A stretch of DNA of 32,452 nt from Sulfolobaceae archaeon (GTDB lineage: Archaea; Thermoproteota; Thermoprotei_A; Sulfolobales; Sulfolobaceae), in assembly GCA_028277025.1 (NCBI GenBank), contig JAPYVG010000020.1, positions 1-32,452 on the forward strand, written 5' to 3'. The translations under genes and the position numbers were made by a program. The first letter of the stretch is position 1. Each line of letters begins with the position of its first letter. Positions 26,713 through 32,452 of the stretch are shown one piece after another. The notes under the pieces were generated by a model. It was not told where the DNA came from and ran no database searches. It was given only the letters and a program-made list of their open reading frames with translations.

Positions 26713-27762
26713 GTGGAAATTAAAGAACATATTATAGATCTGCCCAAAAGGGTTTACATCGGAAATGATCTATTACAAAACGTGAATAATTATTTTAAAG
26801 ACCTTAATTTACAAGAACCATTTCTTATAGTTACTGGACCTTTAGTAAAGAAAATTGTAACGGAAAAAATAACTGATAACTTAGCCTTCAAACACGAAGT
26901 TATAGAAGTACAAAGCGCTGATATTTCAGAGGCTTATAAAGTAGAAGAGTTCGCAAAACAAATAAAAGCGAACATAATTATAGGAGTCGGAGGAGGAAGT
27001 GTAATAGATGTTGCAAAATATGTTGCCCACAGGCTAGATAAGGACTTTATAAGTATTCCCACAGCACCTTCTCATGACGGGATAACCTCACCTTTTGCAG
27101 CAATAAAAGGACTAGGGAAACCTATATCTATAAAAGCTAAAGGGCCTTTGGCAATAATAGCAGACATTAATGTACTGTCCTCTGCTCCTAGGAGACTAAT
27201 AAATGCTGGAATAGGTGATACAATAGGTAAGATAATTGCAGTAAGAGATTGGAAATTAGCCTCAAAGCTTAGAGGAGAATATTATGGAGATTATACTGCA
27301 TCATTAGCTTTAATGTCCGCAAAGCACGCCCTTTCTTGTACTAGGATATTAAATAAAGATATTAAGGCGGGAGTTAGAACTCTTACAGAAGCGTTAATAA
27401 GTAGCGGAGTGGCTATGGGCATGGCCGGTAGTACTAGACCGGCAAGCGGTTCAGAGCATTTGTTTGCACATGCAATTGAAATGCTCTACCCTAATGTAGG
27501 ACTACACGGCGAACTGGTAGCCTTAGGGACTATTTTAATGGCATATGTACACGGCATTAATTGGAGGAAGATAAAAAGGGCAATGAGAAGAGTAGGACTA
27601 CCTACCAAAGCGAAAGAAATAGGAATCCCGGATGAAGGTGTTATAAAAGCTTTAACAATAGCACATACGATAAGACCCGAACGTTATACAATTCTAGGAG
27701 ATAGAGGACTTACATGGGAATCAGCTGAAAAAATAGCTAGAGAAACTGGAGTAATTAGCTAA
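26713..27762 (+). CDS. egsA: Glycerol-1-phosphate dehydrogenase [NAD(P)]
   Basis: A 349-aa enzyme that reduces dihydroxyacetone phosphate to sn-glycerol-1-phosphate, the stereochemical foundation of archaeal membrane lipids. [20 protein letters not shown] binds the nucleotide. [25 protein letters not shown] and LHGELVALG supply the zinc ligands (Asp, His, His). GTG 26713 gives the family-like start [14 protein letters not shown] and about the usual length of 350 aa; TTG 26698 would add five residues. The 3' end overlaps the convergent FKBP gene by eight bases. Confidence 0.95.
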   Translation: MEIKEHIIDLPKRVYIGNDLLQNVNNYFKDLNLQEPFLIVTGPLVKKIVTEKITDNLAFKHEVIEVQSADISEAYKVEEFAKQIKANIIIGVGGGSVIDVAKYVAHRLDKDFISIPTAPSHDGITSPFAAIKGLGKPISIKAKGPLAIIADINVLSSAPRRLINAGIGDTIGKIIAVRDWKLASKLRGEYYGDYTASLALMSAKHALSCTRILNKDIKAGVRTLTEALISSGVAMGMAGSTRPASGSEHLFAHAIEMLYPNVGLHGELVALGTILMAYVHGINWRKIKRAMRRVGLPTKAKEIGIPDEGVIKALTIAHTIRPERYTILGDRGLTWESAEKIARETGVIS

Positions 27763-28456
27763 AAACTTCTTTGTTGAAATTCTCTATAAAGCTTACGTTT
27801 CCTTCCTGGATCACGAAGTTAATTATGTCTTCAGCTAACATAAAAAGCCTTAACTGTAAGTCCTCCACTAGATAAATATCCGTAGGAATCGTGACCTTTA
27901 CGTTCTTCTTATCTTCTGAGATCTCAACCACAAACTTCTGGGCTACCGAACTACCAAACCACCTTTCTATTAAAGCGTTTATCTTATCTTTTTCGTTCTC
28001 AAGCACTTTAACTACCTTAACTTTATAGACTAAAGTTTTCCCCGCTAAAGGGTGATTTAAATCCAGAATAACCCTACCTCCCGACACGCTTTTTACTACC
28101 GCATAGGAACCGTTAGACAACCTAATTATCATATTTGGATAAGGATTTACACCTTGCTTCCTTAATTCTCCCAAAGAGACTGTCTTAACTTTTGTAGGAT
28201 CTCTATTACCATAAGCCTTTTCTGGTGGTATCTCGATTTCTTTTTCCTCTCCTACACTCATTTGATATAAGGCTTCTTCCAAACCTGGAATAATATTATG
28301 CTCTCCTAAAATTACCAGTTTAGGCCCGTATTTAGTTTCTGCATTATAAATATTTGATTTCTTTGCCTCTTCCTCTATTGTTGTATCAAAAACTTCTCCA
28401 GTATCTTTTACTCTAGCAACGTAATCAATATAGACGAAATCTTTGTCCTTAAACAT
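27755..28456 (-). CDS. FKBP-type peptidyl-prolyl isomerase (SlyD-like)
   Basis: A 233-aa archaeal long-type FKBP acting as prolyl isomerase and folding helper. [39 protein letters not shown] and [11 protein letters not shown] outline the FKBP domain, with the IF (insert-in-flap) domain at about 90-150 ([20 protein letters not shown]). The C-terminal 80 residues are the extension found in archaeal 26-30 kDa forms. No His-rich metal-binding tail is present. The ATG is preceded by a TATA-like CTTTAAAAAC about 33 bp upstream. Confidence 0.93.
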   Translation of the reverse strand: MFKDKDFVYIDYVARVKDTGEVFDTTIEEEAKKSNIYNAETKYGPKLVILGEHNIIPGLEEALYQMSVGEEKEIEIPPEKAYGNRDPTKVKTVSLGELRKQGVNPYPNMIIRLSNGSYAVVKSVSGGRVILDLNHPLAGKTLVYKVKVVKVLENEKDKINALIERWFGSSVAQKFVVEISEDKKNVKVTIPTDIYLVEDLQLRLFMLAEDIINFVIQEGNVSFIENFNKEVFS

Positions 28457-28483
28457 TGACTATCTACAAAAACTATTGTTTGT

Positions 28484-28494
28484 GGTTTTTAAAG
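28484..28494 (-). promoter_or_regulatory. TATA box of the FKBP gene
   Basis: GCTTTAAAAAC on the minus strand lies about 33 bp before the FKBP ATG, implying a leader of only a few bases. It stands back-to-back with the eL37 promoter in an 89-bp spacer. Confidence 0.5.
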
Positions 28495-28518
28495 CTAAGT
28501 GGTTAAAGTTATAAGCGA

Positions 28519-28528
28519 CTATATTAAA
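28519..28528 (+). promoter_or_regulatory. TATA box of the eL37-aminopropyltransferase operon
   Basis: CTATATTAAA is centred 23 bp before the eL37 ATG, indicating a leaderless mRNA. The downstream gene overlaps eL37 by one base and should share this promoter. Confidence 0.6.
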
Positions 28529-28545
28529 CTCACTATAGATAAATA

Positions 28546-28730
<185 letters not shown>

Positions 28731-28731
<1 letters not shown>

Positions 28732-29639
28732 TGTTTGAATGGCATTGGCATACAGAATGGCAAACCCCTTACGAATATCATGCACATGCAATAAAAAGGG
28801 TAATTGCCGAGGAAAGAAGTGAATTCCAAAGAGTATTATTAGTGGAACTCTTTAGATTTGGAAAGGCACTAATAATCGACGGTAAGATACAATCTACAAT
28901 AGCTGACGAATACATTTACCACGAAACACTCGTACATCCGTTACTAGTTTCTTTAAACAATCCTTCTAAAGTCCTTATTTTAGGTGGAGGAGAAGGAGCT
29001 ACGCTAAGAGAAGTATTAAAGCATAAAAGTGTTAAAGAGGCTGTAATGGTAGACATAGATCCTGTAGTAGTAGATTTCGCTAAAAAATATCTAACAGAAT
29101 GGCATAAAGGAAGCTTTGATGATCCGAGGACTAGATTAATTATAGGGGATGGGTATAAATTTGTAAAAGAAAGTAAAGAGAATTTTGATTCCGTAATACT
29201 TGACTTAACAGACCCACTAAAAGACTCTCCTTCCCAATTACTTTATACTAAAGAATTCTATGAGGCAGTAAAGAGAGTACTTAACCCAGGGGGAGGAATA
29301 GCAACTCAAGCTACCTCCCCTTCTTTCAGTCTTGATACATTTTCTATAATATATAACACTATAAGACAAGTGTTTAAATATACTTCAGCTGGAATAGTTT
29401 ATGTTCCAGCATTTGACGGATTATGGGGGTTTGTATACGCCTCGGATTCTGTATCACCAGCCAAACTTACAGCAAGTGAAGTGGATAAGCTAATTAACGA
29501 GAGGATTAACGGCGAACTAAGGTTCTATGACGGCGAGACTCACGAAATGATTTTCAGTATACCGAAACACATAAGAGTAGTAATAGAGAATGAGAAGAGA
29601 GTTTCAACAGAGAAAGAACCAGTTTATACTCCAGCATAA
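28731..29639 (+). CDS. speE: Spermidine/polyamine aminopropyltransferase
   Basis: A 302-aa spermidine-synthase-family enzyme that transfers the propylamine group of decarboxylated S-adenosylmethionine to an acceptor amine. The N-terminal beta region ends [20 protein letters not shown] followed by [23 protein letters not shown] and [17 protein letters not shown] bind the donor, and [19 protein letters not shown] carries the catalytic Asp. The acceptor (putrescine, agmatine, spermidine) cannot be fixed from sequence; crenarchaeal relatives often accept several. It is co-transcribed with eL37. Long and branched polyamines stabilise nucleic acids and ribosomes at high temperature. Confidence 0.92.
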
Positions 29640-29650
29640 TTTTATTTTTG
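29640..29650 (+). terminator. T-rich termination signal after speE
   Basis: TTTTATTTTTG begins right after the speE stop codon. U-rich tracts act as intrinsic termination signals in Sulfolobus, and this one lies before the divergently expressed tRNA block. No hairpin precedes it, as usual in archaea. Confidence 0.4.
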
Positions 29651-29670
29651 AGCATAAAGTATTTTTATAT

Positions 29671-29782
<112 letters not shown>

Positions 29783-29818
29783 TTAAACCTTTTTAGCCAT
29801 ATTGAGATTTTTAATATT

Positions 29819-29919
29819 GCGGGGGTGCCCGAGCAAGGTCAAAGGGGACGGGCTCAGGACCCTTTAGGTGAGATCCCCGTTGGCGAAGGCCTGCGTGGGT
29901 TCAAGTCCCACCCCCCGCA
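29819..29919 (+). tRNA. tRNA-Leu (CAG) with 16-nt intron
   Basis: Acceptor GCGGGGG/CCCCCGC, discriminator A and variable arm TGGCGAAGGCCTGCG. The variable arm and acceptor are identical to the tRNA-Leu(UAA) gene in this window. The anticodon stem is ACGGG/CCCGT; anticodon CAG is at 29855-29857. The intron is 29859-29874 at 37/38: CTCA pairs with TGAG, with bulges GGA and ATC, a full bulge-helix-bulge. Splicing leaves C rather than the usual A at position 38. No CCA is encoded. Confidence 0.94.
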
Positions 29920-29977
29920 CTTCTTATAATTATAAAACCTCGTCTTTACTGACTTCTAAAGGAGAAAAAGAAGACAA

Positions 29978-30068
29978 TCCCGCCGCGGGGACTTGAACCC
30001 CGGACCACCCGGTCACTGCACCCTTCGCCTACAGCCGGGCGCTCTAAACCGGGCTGAGCTACGGCGGG
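29978..30068 (-). tRNA. tRNA-Tyr (GUA) with 15-nt intron
   Basis: Minus-strand cloverleaf: acceptor CCCGCCG/CGGCGGG with C1 typical of archaeal tRNA-Tyr, discriminator A, anticodon stem CCCGG/CCGGG, loop CTGTAG|A, anticodon GTA at 30032-30030. The intron at 37/38 spans 30014-30028. CTGT pairs with GCAG, flanked by bulges AGG and TGA. An AT-rich box (AAAAATATA) lies about 26 bp upstream of position 1. No CCA is encoded. Confidence 0.96.
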
Positions 30069-30158
30069 ACTTGCATTTTACATCTACTATATTTTTGCTA
30101 ATAAACTTTATGACTATACCTTACGTGAGAAATAAGGTTTTGAATATGTAGTAGAAAT

Positions 30159-30168
30159 ATTTATATTA
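30159..30168 (+). promoter_or_regulatory. TATA box of the Pro/Gly/Tyr-tail protein gene
   Basis: ATTTATATTA is centred about 25 bp before the ATG at 30189. This predicts a leaderless mRNA and supports the choice of that ATG. Confidence 0.6.
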
Positions 30169-30188
30169 AGGCAAAAGGATTACAGATT

Positions 30189-30779
30189 ATGGGTTTTCCC
30201 TTTTTCAGCATGAGCGGACAACCAACTTTTGGTTTTGCTGGCTGTGGTCAGCCGGTAGGACTTGGAGGTAAACAAATGACTATACCGGTATCATACCCAA
30301 TTGATATGCAATATGTTGCTAGCCAAGTGACGGCTTACTTAAACGGAAGGGGGTTTCAAGTAAATCCAATGGTAAGCCCAAATATGGCTATAATTCAAGC
30401 TAGGCATACAAGTCTTTTCGGTTACTTAACAGATTCAAACAAAGCTTATACTATAAGGATTTGCCAAGGGGCTGGAACAGTATTTGTAGAAACTGGAATT
30501 TCTAATTGGTTGCAAGAATTATTACCCTTAGCTGCGGCTGGGGGCTTCGCCTTCTTTAGTGATATGGATTTACACAACAAATTATTAACGCTTCTAGGTA
30601 TAGGAGGAGCGGCTTTTGACGCTTATCACGTTTATCAAAATTATGCACAAGAGGAGCAATTACTTAATTTCGTAGCCCAAGTAGTAAGTTCAGCTCCTCC
30701 AGCCCAAGGATTTGGAGGACAAATTCAAGGCTATCCGGGAGGATATCCTCCAGGTGGAGGATACCCGCCACCATATTAA
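30189..30779 (+). CDS. Unknown protein with Pro/Gly/Tyr-rich C-terminal tail
   Basis: A 196-aa protein I do not assign to a known family. Residues 1-30 are Gly/Phe-rich (GQPTFGFAGCGQPVGLGG). A central domain (about 32-165) has alternating strands and helices (VSYPIDMQYVASQVTAYL, NKAYTIRICQGAGTVFVETG) and a hydrophobic segment LLPLAAAGGFAFF. The last 25 residues are low complexity (GYPGGYPPGGGYPPPY), like tails that mediate weak multivalent contacts in other proteins. There is no signal peptide or zinc motif. It is monocistronic and leaderless, between a tRNA cluster and the TnpB-related locus. Confidence 0.65.
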   Translation: MGFPFFSMSGQPTFGFAGCGQPVGLGGKQMTIPVSYPIDMQYVASQVTAYLNGRGFQVNPMVSPNMAIIQARHTSLFGYLTDSNKAYTIRICQGAGTVFVETGISNWLQELLPLAAAGGFAFFSDMDLHNKLLTLLGIGGAAFDAYHVYQNYAQEEQLLNFVAQVVSSAPPAQGFGGQIQGYPGGYPPGGGYPPPY

Positions 30780-30934
30780 CCCTTAATAGAAAAGCTCGTA
30801 ACATAGTCATAGAGCTAAATTCGAGATTGTAATCAAATTGATACTTTTTTAATTCCTATATCGTAAGTACTAGAGCGAACTAAGCAATATAGTATGCCGT
30901 TGACAACAGTTTCCGATAAGCCGTGAATTTTATA

Positions 30935-32026
30935 TCATTTGATATCATTTAACATTCCTAATCCTTTTAAGGCTATTAAGTAAGCAGAGGCTGTATGCCT
31001 ATCAAAACCCTTCTCTCTCATTACCCTGTCGTGTTCTTCCGAGTTTGTAGTACCTTTAGGGTTAACTAGAATAACGTTGAAACCCAACCTAAGTGCTTTA
31101 ATAACACCGTGAATTAACATTTGCCTCTTAGCAAAACGCGAAACCTTCCTATTACCACTCCTACTCCTGGTGAACCTCTTCCTCTTAACTAGGAATAAGT
31201 CCTCAAAGATAACATAATCAACACCAATCCGTGATAGGAAATTAAGAGCTTGCGAAAGAGCATATAAACGCAAAGCTATAGCTTTCCCTTTAGGAAAACC
31301 CGGTCTAGTAACATCCGAATACCAAAAAGTCTTATTAGTAACAACTTTACCCTCCTCATTAATCACAACAACGTTCAACCTATCACTATTTAAATCAAAA
31401 CCGGCAACCAAACCGTAACCGTTGGGTTTCGGCGAAGAGAAGTGTTTTAAGTACAACCAGAGTGGGATTTGGAAGTGGATCATAGGGTGATCCTTGAAAC
31501 TTACTATAACACCATAACCCTCCTCCTTTTTACTCGCTAAATCCTCTAACTCTTTAAGCAATGATAAGTACTCCTTGCCGAAGTACGCCTTCCCGTGAAC
31601 CCACTTACCCCACGGGTCTTTAACTCTAACTTCAACGTGGTCTTGAAAAACGTGGAACTTAATATTTCTGTTCCCTTTATCGCTTTTATTCCCCCTACTA
31701 CCGAACCAGAACCTCCTTATCCTTGCATGTATTATCTCGCCCTTTTCGTCTTCTCTCTCCAATAAACCGTCAGTAATTGTCTTAGCTTGCTTTAAAGCTG
31801 TTTCTAGGTAAACGTAGTTTGGTAAAACGTTGTAAAATTCCTTTGTTAACTCGTCTACACTTTTCCCATCAAACAATGGTCTAATGGCACTCTTAACTAC
31901 TTGTGAGTAAGCCCTAGCAATCCTAACGACCCTCTCTTTCTCGTTAAATAAGACTCTACCATTTATCGTAACGAATTGAAAGTTTTCGAGGGCTTCCCTA
32001 GAACAGATAATCCTATTCCTCATCAT
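30935..32026 (-). CDS. TnpB-related (IS200/IS605 OrfB-like) protein without zinc ribbon
   Basis: A protein of about 363 aa resembling Sulfolobales 'TnpB-related' proteins. The split RuvC-like catalytic set is visible: D211 in AGFDLNSDRLNVVVI, E275 in VIFEDLFLVKRKRF and D342 in GFDRHTASAYLIALKGL. The NPKGTTNSEEHD stretch takes the place of NPxxTSxxCSxCG in true TnpB. There is only one Cys in the whole protein, so the zinc ribbon is absent. The N-terminal 200 residues are basic and could bind RNA or DNA. ATG 32026 is chosen over TTG 32041. It overlaps the upstream small ORF by 14 bases. No TnpA is nearby. Nuclease activity is plausible, but mobility and guide RNA are unproven. Confidence 0.8.
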   Translation of the reverse strand: MMRNRIICSREALENFQFVTINGRVLFNEKERVVRIARAYSQVVKSAIRPLFDGKSVDELTKEFYNVLPNYVYLETALKQAKTITDGLLEREDEKGEIIHARIRRFWFGSRGNKSDKGNRNIKFHVFQDHVEVRVKDPWGKWVHGKAYFGKEYLSLLKELEDLASKKEEGYGVIVSFKDHPMIHFQIPLWLYLKHFSSPKPNGYGLVAGFDLNSDRLNVVVINEEGKVVTNKTFWYSDVTRPGFPKGKAIALRLYALSQALNFLSRIGVDYVIFEDLFLVKRKRFTRSRSGNRKVSRFAKRQMLIHGVIKALRLGFNVILVNPKGTTNSEEHDRVMREKGFDRHTASAYLIALKGLGMLNDIK

Positions 32027-32177
32027 CTGGTAGGATAACAATTACGACCACCTCCTTTTCCAACAAGCCCTTAATCTTCTCATGAACGCTTTTAGGAACA
32101 TATATTGCGTATTTCGGGTCACCGTACTTATCATGGCCCATTGAGAATATTTTTGAATGGAATGTAACTTGAACCAT
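32013..32177 (-). CDS. Small 54-aa protein upstream of the TnpB-related gene
   Basis: An ORF of 54 codons starting ATG 32177 and ending TAG 32015-32013, overlapping the tnpB-like start. The product opens MVQVTFHSKIFSMGHDKYGD, continues YAIYVPKSVHEKIKGLL and ends with strand EVVVIVIL and acidic PDDEE. The strand-helix-strand pattern is reminiscent of small AbrB- or antitoxin-like DNA-binding proteins, but I cannot assign it. A TATA box 26 bp upstream lies inside a palindrome, and the transcript is leaderless, so it is the first gene of the unit. It could regulate its own promoter or assist the TnpB-related protein. Confidence 0.6.
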   Translation of the reverse strand: MVQVTFHSKIFSMGHDKYGDPKYAIYVPKSVHEKIKGLLEKEVVVIVILPDDEE

Positions 32178-32190
32178 GATTAATTATTTA

Positions 32191-32214
32191 AAGTAAAGCT
32201 TATAAACTTTACTT
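32191..32214. promoter_or_regulatory. Palindrome enclosing the TATA box of the small ORF
   Basis: Arms AAGTAAAG and CTTTACTT flank CTTATAAA, whose minus-strand TTTATAAG is the likely TATA box centred 26 bp before ATG 32177. The inverted repeat continues for most of 26 bp with one mismatched pair. A dimeric regulator bound here would block TBP. Alternatively it is a subterminal hairpin of an IS end. Confidence 0.5.
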
Positions 32215-32240
32215 ACAAAAATTAATCGGAGGGCACCACT

Positions 32241-32372
32241 ATGAACTCGATGAGCAATGTGAGGGGGAGGAAGGTGCTCAATGAAACTCCCCATGCCCTC
32301 GAGGGGAGTGGTTTAGCTCCCGTAAACGGCATGGGGAGCTTCCGGTATAAAAACCTTTCCATGAAAAATTAA
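32241..32372 (+). other. Hairpin-rich segment with 43-aa ORF, possible IS-end or guide-RNA remnant
   Basis: Perfect 11-bp inverted arms, CTCCCCATGCC (32287-32297) and GGCATGGGGAG (32328-32338), extend by a GAA/TTC pair triplet beyond one mismatch. Between them lies a second hairpin, GGGAG…CTCCC (32304-32321). GGGGAG occurs twice and CTCCCC once, so alternative folds compete. A plus-strand ORF of 43 codons covers the segment (MNSMSNVRGRKVL…NETPHALEGSG…) and is rich in the Asn/Glu/Pro/Gly composition seen at ends of some archaeal transposase ORFs. It may be the 3' end of a lost tnpB with its right-end/omega-RNA structure; the source element is not identified. Confidence 0.4.
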
Positions 32373-32452
32373 GCATAGTCCACACTACTTACGCAAGTGA
32401 TGAAACCTGCTTTACTCACTAGCATCAAAGGGCTTATTATAATACAGCACAG

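Larger units (their letters stand above)
30935..32177 (-). mobile_element. TnpB-related two-gene element (ends not determined)
   Basis: The TnpB-related gene and the overlapping 54-aa ORF form one minus-strand unit with a single promoter. No TnpA, inverted terminal repeats or target duplication was identified. A pair of near-identical decamers (ATATCATTTG, ATATCATTTA) lies directly after the tnpB-like stop, around 30931-30950. The unit may be a non-autonomous or domesticated element. Its outer ends could not be set. Confidence 0.5.

Noticed and set aside
30895..30950. Terminal inverted repeats for the TnpB-related element
   Set aside because: The decamer pair after the stop codon has no counterpart near 32178-32240, so element ends could not be supported.
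32397..32452. Possible C/D box RNA starting at GTGATGA
   Set aside because: A C-box-like heptamer is present, but no CTGA D box or C'/D' pair follows at proper spacing before the window ends.

Overview
The window is a gene-dense stretch of chromosome from a thermoacidophilic crenarchaeon of the order Sulfolobales. The evidence is low GC, leaderless genes with TATA boxes about 25 bp before the start codon, the archaeal exosome and RNase P gene cluster, a bifunctional sugar-1-phosphate nucleotidylyltransferase/acetyltransferase and a LeuB that closely resemble Sulfurisphaera tokodaii proteins as I remember them, FttA/aCPSF1, an archaeal lipid enzyme (EgsA), and tRNA genes with short bulge-helix-bulge introns and no encoded CCA. 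Most of the window is conserved informational core. The accessory material is at the right end.

Layout. 1-5556: a 3'-truncated ileS with no normal start codon, leuB, a DUF447 flavoprotein, a divergent M28-type peptidase and a HAD hydrolase. 5563-9673: fusA (EF-2), a thioredoxin-reductase-like flavoprotein and the XPF nuclease. 9701-16866 (minus strand): the exosome superoperon. In transcription order it is eL15, a COG1325 RNA-binding protein, Rpp30, Pop5, a C/D box sRNA, proteasome alpha, SBDS, Rrp4, Rrp41, Rrp42, eL43, a Brix protein, Pcc1 and prefoldin beta. 16928-19912: a YchF-type GTPase, the nucleotidylyltransferase and eS1. 19949-23175 (minus strand): eL21, RpoF, DUF655, KsgA/Dim1, a HemK2-like methyltransferase and TrmJ, with overlapping genes and several TTG starts. 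23232-24718: tRNA-Leu(UAA) with a non-canonical intron, a two-gene pair of unknown function, and tRNA-Val(GAC). 24719-29639: FttA/aCPSF1 divergent from egsA, an FKBP, then eL37 with an aminopropyltransferase. 29672-30068: tRNA-Ser(CGA), tRNA-Leu(CAG) and tRNA-Tyr(GUA), all with introns. 30189-32452: a protein with a Pro/Gly/Tyr-rich tail, a TnpB-related gene lacking a zinc ribbon, a small leaderless partner ORF, and a hairpin-rich segment that looks like an IS-end remnant.

Much of the window makes, matures and quality-controls RNA and ribosomes: rRNA and tRNA methylation, RNase P, exosome, C/D guide RNA, SBDS, EF-2, ribosomal proteins and a transcription terminator. The less ordinary observations are the missing ileS start, the C/D sRNA whose C box contains the stop codon of the RNase P gene, a possible membrane segment on Pop5, the tRNA-Leu intron inside the anticodon stem, a Ser replacing the catalytic Asn in KsgA, and the TnpB-related locus with its palindromic promoter. 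No CRISPR array was seen.
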